Below are positions 56,637 to 64,000 of a stretch of DNA of 64,000 nt, one piece after another. Source of the DNA: Rhizophagus irregularis (lineage: Eukaryota > Glomeromycota > Glomeromycetes > Glomerales > Glomeraceae); contig NC_089435.1 in assembly GCF_026210795.1 (NCBI RefSeq), forward strand, positions 1,860,001 through 1,924,000, in the 5' to 3' direction. Position numbers and translations under genes: made by a program. The first letter of the stretch is position 1. Each line of letters begins with the position of its first letter. The notes beneath the pieces are model-generated. The model did not search any database and was not told where the DNA came from. It worked only from the letters and a program-made list of their open reading frames with translations.

Positions 56637-56825
56637 AACCGTTGGGTCATCTCGCAAGACCCAGATATGTTTGATGAACCAAATGATCCAGTTGCGGAAC
56701 GTCATATGAATGACTTAAAAACTCACAGTACATTGGGGTAATGCCAATGCCCTATACCGAATTGCACGTGAGAAAGAATTGCAAGAAATTGAATCAAATG
56801 CAACAGATAAACAATTAGATGCAGG
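56637..56825 (+). pseudogene. Coding remnant upstream of the Hint domain
   Basis: Two peptide pieces in different frames look coding: SQDPDMFDEPNDPVAERHMN (about 56655-56715) and YRIAREKELQEIESNATDKQ (about 56756-56815). They lie directly upstream of the Hint remnant and may be from the same dead gene. Family unknown. Confidence 0.4.
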
Positions 56826-56886
56826 ATTACGGAATAAAAACTAGAAAAATGATAATTTTTTTTATAGAGTCAAATACTTTCTAAGC

Positions 56887-57200
56887 ATGAGTCACTCACT
56901 TTTTTTCAATAGGTACTCTACTCTCACACCAAACACCATTTATTCGTTTCTCAAGGATAAACCATTTTTGGGAGCTCTTACTTTTAATGTCAAAAAATTA
57001 ATTCCTGTAATTCCACATCGGGTTACAAGAGTAATTAACCTTACGTTCTCCGTATTTAATGAATTTCTTTATATTAACCTTTTTTCTTTTCAATCTGGGA
57101 ACTTGGTTACACTGCACCACTTACACAAAGTGGTAAAATTGTTGTTGATGATATACATTGCTCGTGTTATGCTGTTGCTCCACCATTAAGAAGTCATTAA
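56887..57200 (+). pseudogene. Hedgehog-type Hint (autoprocessing) domain remnant
   Basis: The stretch 57099-57200 reads GYTAPLTQSGKIVVDDIHCS followed by CYA and a stop. This is the C-terminal signature of Hedgehog-type Hint domains (GYYAPLT..GTIVVDGV.ASCYA), where a protein cleaves itself. The preceding segment in another frame (LTPNTIYSF, then LTFNVKKLIPV) fits the LTPNH..FV and middle strand region. A frame change between them means it is broken. Hedgehog-like Hint domains are known in AM fungi, for instance GmGIN1 of Glomus mosseae. The Asn/Cys chemistry of the start block is not present here. Confidence 0.6.
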
Positions 57201-57348
57201 TTTACTAATGATTTCTTTTCATTTCTACTTATGGATCATACCCAGTCCTGTTTGTAAGAAAGAAATTCATCCTTATATTCGTGAGGTCAATGGATTCTCG
57301 AACAGATAGATTATTTTAACACGATTGTGCTGTTTAATGTTTTTCCGA

Positions 57349-57500
57349 CCCTATAAAAAAACTGGATACGTTTTTAATAATATTTTTATACGATTTTTTT
57401 CCTTAGAAATAACATATCATAATAGTCCGTTGAAAGGATACGGAAAAGTGCACAATTCCGTATCAATAAAAATACAATTTAAATACGGAATTTGCATGGA
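57349..57500 (+). mobile_element. Truncated MITE of the CCCTATAAAAAA family
   Basis: Begins CCCTATAAAAAAACTGGATA and contains the same ATACGGAAAAGTGCACAATT block as the copy at 45122-45332. The right inverse end is not found. Confidence 0.5.
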
Positions 57501-57829
57501 ACTCGCACGTAATTTAATTAGGACACCAAATTTATGATGATTTGTAATGTATTTTGGTCATAAAATTTATCACTTAAGCTACAGCTTATTGCTAGTTATA
57601 TCATAAAAATTAATTTTAAAAAATAATATTTATTAAATAAATATAAAAATAAAATACAACTACAAATATATTATGAAACGTTCTTTCCTAACTATTGCAA
57701 ACTTAAACAAAAAAAAAATGAAACATGAGAATATTTCTTTAACTCAATCAGAAACCAAATTTCCCCTGTAATCATCCAAGTCTCCAAGAATTGGCATTTC
57801 TAAAGTTTGGAGTCTTGTAACAGAAAGAC
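57501..57829. other. Intergenic, no gene recognised
   Basis: AT-rich spacer between a MITE and a low-complexity tract; no frame worth calling. Confidence 0.4.
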
Positions 57830-58450
57830 CTACAAAAAAGAAAAAAATCCTGAAGCATTCCACAAAAAAACAAATCTACAAAAAGAAACGACCCATGAAA
57901 AAAAATTAATTCACAAAAAGAATTGACCCATGAATCACGTAAAAAAGAATTGATCTACATAAAAATAACTGACTCATGAAGAACTGACCCACAAAGAAGA
58001 ATCAACCGACAAAAAAAATATATTCAACCTATAAAAATAAAAGAATTTTAAAAAGCCTAAAAAAAGGAGAATAAAAAAAAAATTTTTTGAAAAAACATTT
58101 ACGAAAATTGGGAAAGAAGGTATTGAGTGAGGAATGAAAGAATAAAATCAAAAAATTTTTTTTTAAAAAAGGAGGGTGACAAAGTTAGGAAAAAGAGGAT
58201 GATGAATAATTTTTATAAAAATGGGGAGACAAAAGTGGGAATGAAAAAATAAAATCAAAAAAACAATTTTTTAAAGGGGGTGACGAAGTTAGAAAATAAA
58301 AGAAAAAATAAACTTTTAAAAAGAAAGGAGTAGTGGGTATGAATAAAAAAGAGGGTGATAAATAAAGAAAAAAATAAGTTTTAAAAAGAGAGCGACAAAA
58401 TAAGAAAAATAAAGGAAAGAAAGGAAGATCAAAAGCAAGGTTATCAGTAT
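57830..58450 (+). repeat. Purine-rich low-complexity tract
   Basis: Loose tandem AAAAAGAATTGACCCATGAA units (57895-57995) pass into A/G-rich sequence with GGGGTGACAAAGTTAGGAAA motifs (58170-58290). Minus-strand frames here are F/S/P-rich artefacts. Confidence 0.6.
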
Positions 58451-59115
58451 AATCAGTATATGGGGTCTGATCTAGAAAAATCAAGATAAGTGAATTTTTT
58501 GGCTAAAATTAAAAAGTTATTATATTTTAATCTAGTCATATCAAAAAGTATAATCTCAATTTTATAAAAAAATTCTCTAACCTTGATCTTGAACATCAAG
58601 TGTAACGTTTTTTAGTAATAATAAAAAAAAACTTAGTTAAAAAATGTCAAGTGCGACGTTTCTTAACAAACAAAAAAAGTTTATTTTTATTAAAATCAGA
58701 TATCCAACTCCCCATGAAAAAGAACACTTGTTAAATATAATACTTATTTAAAAATTTGCATAATGCATATAATTTTATTTGAATTTAAAATAAAAATTTT
58801 ATAAGTTTATATAAATTTATTTTACACATAAAATCAGATCCACATGAAATGTTGGATCCTTAAAACTACATGAATAGTATATGTAAATTTTACGTATATT
58901 TTTCACGGAAGCGTGCTTCCTATTAAACTGTCATGTAATTCGTCAATAGTATTTGGTTACAAAATAATGCAGAGACAGATCTTCATGCATCAAATTGCAT
59001 CATGTATTATGAAACGTAATATTTGTTACACAATAGGGCTAAAAATCCATTAAAATAATGGACAAATCAACCCGATAAAAAAATTTCTCCTTTTTTTTTA
59101 AAAAAAAAAAAAAGA
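58451..59115. other. Intergenic before third F-box gene
   Basis: AACATCAAGTGTAACGTTTTTTAGTAA and its variant AATGTCAAGTGCGACG recur about 50 bp apart (58588-58670). T/A runs directly precede the ATG at 59116. Confidence 0.4.
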
Positions 59116-60564
59116 ATGTGGCGATTCAACGAAGATTTGCTTTTTCTAATATTTGAAAAATTAAAAAATGATAAAAAATCACTTTATTCATGTCTTTTAG
59201 TTAATAGAACTTGGTGTGTAACAGCGGTGCCAATTTTATGGAGAAATCCTGATCAATTTTGTGTGAGTAATAATTCAAAGAATGTACTACTATATAACGT
59301 AATACTTTTACATTTATCTGAAGAATCAAGAGAAATTTTGAAAAATCAGGGAATGGATAATCTTATTACAGAGACAACATATCATCGTCCTTTATTTAAT
59401 TATATGAGTTTTTGGAAATATTTAATATTGCATATCCTAGAAGATATAATTTCTTTGAAAATGATTGAAAAATCAAATGCATCTATTTTAAGAAACGAGA
59501 TATTAAAATTATTTATTAATAAAAATACAAAACTTATTCAACTTTCAATTCCACGTTATTTTGATTCTCAACTACATCTTATTCCAGAGGCTGAATGTTG
59601 CTTATCAGAACTTGAAATCTTTAATTGTGATATTAAAATTGATCAAAATATTTTAAAAGGATTGGCTAAAATATGCAAATCAATTAAAAAAATTACATTA
59701 TATGTTACTTCCTATGATAGTACTGATAATTATGGGATCTTTAATTTAATTGAAGTACAAAAAAATTTAAATGAATTCTATTTATTCAATAATATATTTC
59801 CTAAACACGAACAATTTTATAAAACTCTTGAAGAATCATTAATTAAACATGCAGATACTGTCCAACATTTAAGAATTGGTTGGAATCCTAATACAAGATT
59901 TCTTTCGTTCTTTGTGAACTTAGTATATTTAGAAATCCAGAAACTAAAATTCATAAATTGGTATGATCCAATTGCAAATAATTCAAAGAATTTGTCGTTA
60001 CCTAATTTAAAAATTTTAAAGGTTTATTATATTCCATTGATTACTACAGTAAATTTAATTGAAAACACAACAGGAAATCTTTCTGAAATTAGTATACATT
60101 GTGATAATGACACATATTACGTTGATTATAAAATACTTATTCAAACAATTTATCAAAATTGTCCAAATATTAGGTATCTTAAATTATCATTAGATAGAAA
60201 TTTATCGATTCCAGAATTTGAAAATTTATTAATTAATTGTCAATTTTTAAATGGATTAATTATTAACGTGTGCAAAGATTATGAATTTAGTTGGGATAAG
60301 TTATTTCAAGTATTAGCCAAATCTTCACCAATTAGTTTATTTAAATTTAAATTTTATTCTAAGGTATTTAAATTGAAAGATATAGAATCATTTTTTTCTA
60401 GTTGGAAAAATAGGAATCCTATATTGTTAAGAATAAATGATTCCAGAATAAAAGTGGATCAGAAATTGGTAAATTTAACCGAAGAATATAAAGCGAAAGG
60501 AGTGATTAAAAAGTATTCCTTTGGTTATGGAATGGATCTTATTGAAGATTTTGAATGGATTTAA
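59116..60564 (+). CDS. F-box / leucine-rich-repeat-like protein
   Basis: Single exon, 482 residues. F-box at the N-terminus (FNEDLLFLIFEKLKNDKK, SCLLVNRTWC, PILWRNP). The body has weak leucine-rich repeats (NCPNIRYLKLSL, ENLLINCQFLNGLII) and the terminus is IEDFEWI. It resembles the gene at 6753-8204 most closely over the first 60 and last 150 residues. Start chosen as the ATG directly before the F-box, after an A run. Predicted SCF ubiquitin-ligase adaptor; substrate unknown. It appears intact. Confidence 0.9.
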   Translation: MWRFNEDLLFLIFEKLKNDKKSLYSCLLVNRTWCVTAVPILWRNPDQFCVSNNSKNVLLYNVILLHLSEESREILKNQGMDNLITETTYHRPLFNYMSFWKYLILHILEDIISLKMIEKSNASILRNEILKLFINKNTKLIQLSIPRYFDSQLHLIPEAECCLSELEIFNCDIKIDQNILKGLAKICKSIKKITLYVTSYDSTDNYGIFNLIEVQKNLNEFYLFNNIFPKHEQFYKTLEESLIKHADTVQHLRIGWNPNTRFLSFFVNLVYLEIQKLKFINWYDPIANNSKNLSLPNLKILKVYYIPLITTVNLIENTTGNLSEISIHCDNDTYYVDYKILIQTIYQNCPNIRYLKLSLDRNLSIPEFENLLINCQFLNGLIINVCKDYEFSWDKLFQVLAKSSPISLFKFKFYSKVFKLKDIESFFSSWKNRNPILLRINDSRIKVDQKLVNLTEEYKAKGVIKKYSFGYGMDLIEDFEWI

Positions 60565-61225
60565 AAGAAATCAGTAACGTATCGCACCGTAAGATTTTAT
60601 AAATCAAATTCAAAATTTTTGTGGGGCAACTTAGTAGTCAGCTGTTTATACAGATTTTCCTCTAGATTCTTGTATGATTTTCATAATTCACTACATTTAC
60701 AGTATTTATAAATAAGAATTGATAGATTTATCGTCAAATAGTATTTAATGTATTATTTGTCTAATAAAATTTCATTGCAAATCTATGTGAAAATAAATGT
60801 TTATATTCTATAGATAACTTGATTGCAATTTGAATACATAACCTTGAGGATTGATAGTGAACACATAAATATGGCCATTGATATACGAAATCTTGCATCA
60901 TTTTTCAGTCTTTTTGATTTTGTTTATCTTGTATTTTATTCTTCATTGTGTTTGAAACTTTTTTATCTTGTGAAAATAAAAATTTTATCAGAAAAAAGAA
61001 TTGATAATGTTGACATTTTGAGTGAAAATTTGACATACCTTATTTATCCTTAAAAAAGTAAAGCATGTCTCAGTTCCGAATAATAATTCTTTTTTGATAT
61101 TCTCACGGACGATGATTATTTAAAAAGATACGAAATAATAAGTATAAAAAGTCTATCAATATTGAATAAAAAATCTATAAATAGCAGAATAATAAGTCAG
61201 TTTAAAAGGTATTAACGTGATATAA
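60565..61225. other. Intergenic, no gene recognised
   Basis: 3' flanks of the F-box gene and of the F-box pseudogene. A plus frame at 60823-61053 (SFFSLFDFVYLVFYSS) has no recognisable content. Confidence 0.4.
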
Positions 61226-61560
61226 CTAAGTTCTGTGGAATATCATGATTTTCACGCCCGCACCGTGAAAATAAACAACTATTACATTTATCACAGAACC
61301 GAGAATAAGATTATTTATTCCTTGATTTTTCAAAATGTCTCTCGATTCTTCTGATAAACATAAAAGTATTATATTGAATAATATATTCTTTGAATTATCG
61401 GTCGTAGTAGTTTTTGAATTAACGATCTTAATATATTGACCGGAGTTCCAATAAAATTGGTATCTCTGTCGCACCAAAGTTCTATTAACTAAAAACATGA
61501 ATAGAGGGATTTTAATCATTTTTTAATTCTTAAATATTAGGGTTTCTATCCATATTATGT
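61226..61560 (-). pseudogene. F-box protein pseudogene fragment
   Basis: The minus strand reads LFMFLVNRTLV, then DNSKNILFNIILLCLSEESR and DILKNQGINNL, matching residues ~25-85 of the F-box gene at 59116. Upstream, ELKNDXKI is recognisable after a stop at 61531-61533, so the F-box start is also broken. The rest of the protein is missing. It is convergent with the intact gene, so an inverted partial duplication is likely. Confidence 0.8.
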
Positions 61561-62822
61561 AAATATTACATTTATGAAAGTTCTTTGGACATAATGAACA
61601 TGGTGCACGAAAATCTATGATTTTATATCTACGGTATTTTTTGCCATTATAAATAATAACAGATGCGAATAAATTTAATTTGATATAAATATGTAATAAA
61701 ATAATTTATAACTTACTATCTAAGAAATATATAATTGATCAAAAAAAAATATTTTGAGTGATCAGTGATCACATAATATTTGACTCATAATCTAGGATAA
61801 CATAAATTCATAATTATTCATAATTACGAAAATAATCATTACGTTCGTTGGGTTTCATATTACACAAATCAATGACGTTCGCAGCCCTCGATCTGAATCT
61901 TCAACCTGGTTTAAACCTAAACATTGTCTTTTTTTTTTTAATTGTACCTAGTAAAAGAGTTTTTTTTTTGGATGCTTTTTTAAATAAAGGTTAAAATTTT
62001 TATTGTTTAATTTTCAAAATAGCCATAAAATTATTTTGATTTCATATGTATTTCTTTGTAGTTATTTTACGCTAAAGATAAAAATATGTACAATAAAAAA
62101 AAAATCTTAAATCAAATTTGCTGGATAATTTAATAGTAGACCTGAAAATTTATTACTGCAACTTACATATTTATTTAGTTTATTTGTTTAAACAATACAA
62201 ATAAAATTAACTATAGGGACGAAGTCCTACTGCATATGGCGGCAAAATTCTAATTACCTGTCAAAGTTTTTCTAACATTGCAAAACACTCATACCGTATT
62301 ATTAACATATAAATCAACTTTACTATCATCAGCAGGAAGTATAATTACCATTGCTACTAGTGCCAACTTCCAACTCGAACACGTTAAACGAATTTTCTAT
62401 ATTTGCTACAAATTTATTTTACATATTTGTTCTTTACAATTGTTTACCGTCTCCTAGTGTTTTTAGTTTTTTACCTAATTAATTTACTAATCACCATGTC
62501 TCAATCGTCAAATATCCAATAGATCTCCAAATTGGATCAGCTCAGATCAGGTAACCGAACTATAAATCTGGGCCAGGCTTTTGACCTACCTTTGGGTTGG
62601 GTAACTTTATAATAAGATTAACATAACATAAAATACAATGCAATTTTTACTTTATTACATTTTTGTAACAATTCATTATATTTATTTTTCATATAATTTT
62701 ATAAATACTTTATTTAATCATAAAAAATATATTCCAATAAAATATCATTGCAGTAATGTTAAAGAAAATAAATAGTAAATAATAAAGAAATTTATACCCA
62801 AGATTCCTTTCCTTTCTTTTAT
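61561..62822. other. Intergenic, no gene recognised
   Basis: AT-rich; the block 62510-62600 is less so (GATCAGGTAACCGAACTATA), without a coherent frame. It is the 3' flank of the kinase gene. Confidence 0.4.
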
Positions 62823-63909
62823 TCAGTTACTTTTATCTATAAGTGAAAAATAAATTATTAAATAATATTATTAATAAAATAAATCATGTAAAAAAGTTAA
62901 TGTATATAAGTACCTAGGTCTAATTTAGTAAAATCTATTGCTTCTATTGATTCTATAATATAAAAAAAATAATTATATACATCAAATAAAATATTTAAAG
63001 AACGCTTTTGTAAAGTAAATTAGGAAATTAATTACCTGAATATTCTCCAAATGAATTATCATCAACCTTGTTATCAGTAGCATTTTTTGGTTCTGGAAGA
63101 TTTTTAAAATTTAAAAGTCTACTCGTGTAAACTGCTTGGGGATTTGTAGTATATGAAAGAGTAGGTCCATTGTATAATAATGATGATGATGTTAACTTCT
63201 CATTAATTTTATCTGCTTCTTTAATTTGCTTTTTGATTTCATGATTTCCAGGATTTTCTCTTGAATAATATAAATCACGTAATAAACTTTTTAATTCTTC
63301 TGCTTTAGGTCGTTTTAAAGGATCAGCATCCCAACATTGTTTAATTATGTTTAGAATTAATTGAGGAATTTTATAATTTGATTTTGGCCTAAGTCCTTGA
63401 CAAATGCTAATAGCTAAGAATTTATCATAAACAATATCATGATAAGGAGGAAGCCCTGTACAGACTTCATATGCAATAATTCCATATCCATATATATCAC
63501 TTTCTTGAGTATATTCTTTTCCTCTTAAGACTTCTGGTGCTACATAGGGTAATACCCCATATAGTTCTTTACGTTCATTTTGGGATGGTTTTACATTCGC
63601 TGGTCGACATAATCCTAAATCAGTAATTAAAGCATAATTCTCTTCTTTTAATATATTACCACAATGAAAATCACGATGAATTAACCCATTTTCATGAATA
63701 TAAGCGAGGCCCTTTGCAATATCTTGTAAAATTTTTAACTTTTCATCCCATTTTGTTGAATTAAAACTATTATTTAAATGTTGTCTTAAACTACCATTTA
63801 TTACATATCCCATTACTATCATAAAATCTCTAGATTCTGGATCTTTAGTAATGCCAAAACAGTGTGTTACATAACCTATATATTTTAAAATCATTTTATG
63901 GGTTCCAAT
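62823..63909 (-). CDS. Protein kinase, 3' part (5' exon beyond window)
   Basis: Exons 63036-63909, 62914-62952 and 62823-62836 join in phase through introns of 83 and 77 bp; an acceptor at 63910-63911 shows that another exon lies past the right edge. The visible part is a kinase C-lobe: GITKDPESRDFMIVMGYV hinge, HRDFHCGNIL catalytic loop with Arg and Asp kept, DLG, YVAPEVL, and SDIYGYGIIAYEV helix F. A tail follows (AVYTSRLLNF, then IEAIDFTKLDL). It belongs to the tyrosine-kinase-like group expanded in Rhizophagus, like the Sel1 kinase at 20249-24043, but with the complete HRD. It is predicted to be active and cytosolic. The N-lobe and any fused domain are unseen. Confidence 0.88.
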
Positions 63910-64000
63910 CTAAAAAAGAATCCATGTTAATAATAATTAATAGACAGTTTAACATTTATAATAGGACAATATCTTGAAATTACTATATACAAATAAGTAA

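Noticed and set aside
58185-58484. Minus-strand frame rich in F, S and P
   Set aside because: Complement of the A/G-rich low-complexity tract; no domain.
1-64000. CRISPR arrays, operons, bacterial promoters and rRNA genes
   Set aside because: No spaced identical repeats of CRISPR type and no rRNA-like sequence; introns and gene families show a eukaryotic nuclear genome.

Overview
The window looks like nuclear DNA of an arbuscular mycorrhizal fungus, probably Rhizophagus irregularis or a close relative (Glomeromycotina). This rests on very AT-rich DNA with long A/T runs, short GT-AG introns of about 50-90 bp, and gene families I know to be expanded there: BTB-TLDc proteins, single-exon F-box/leucine-rich proteins ending in DFEWI, Sel1-repeat kinases with a DLG motif, MATA-type HMG boxes, Crinkler-like NTPase/nuclease proteins and RRM retroelement proteins. 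No database search was possible, so species and family names are recognition, not search results.

Layout. 1-6.7 kb: two tandem BTB-BACK-TLDc genes on the minus strand (the first cut by the window edge), separated by a three-level transposon nest. 6.7-10.9 kb: an F-box gene, a broken multi-pass membrane protein gene and a dispersed repeat carrying a decayed CxxC protein. 10.9-19.8 kb: one 8.9-kb element with kilobase-long inverted terminal arms made of minisatellite and T/A-rich blocks; it carries a decayed cargo gene, several tandem arrays and a small MITE, and is itself invaded by a 0.9-kb relative. 20.0-24.2 kb: a Sel1-repeat/protein kinase fusion with 24 repeats, with damage at both ends. 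24.2-28.9 kb: gene-poor, with MITEs and repeats. 28.9-32.0 kb: a six-exon Crinkler-like gene on the minus strand. 35.1-36.5 kb: a second F-box gene. 39.7-41.6 kb: an RRM protein gene lying inside a complete retrocopy with poly(A) and a 19-bp target-site duplication. 43.6-44.3 kb: an HMG-box gene. 45-46.6 kb: MITEs and a coding remnant. 47.9-48.5 kb: a small gene resembling an MGT-x-S family of phages and bacteria. 50.3-51.7 kb: the decayed RNase H end of a LINE. 54.3-57.2 kb: a small hypothetical ORF, a multi-exon gene with a PD-(D/E)XK (Uma2-like) flavour, and a Hedgehog-type Hint domain remnant. 59.1-61.6 kb: a third F-box gene and an inverted F-box pseudogene. 62.8-64.0 kb: the 3' part of another kinase gene.

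The genes do not form a pathway. Each stands alone and belongs to a lineage-expanded family (ubiquitin adaptors, kinases, effector-like proteins) set in repeats. The two strongest leads are the long-TIR element at 10948-19833, whose ends recur in the element nested in its right arm, and the RRM retrocopy at 39697-41595. Exon boundaries were chosen by eye from splice sites and reading frame and need transcript support.
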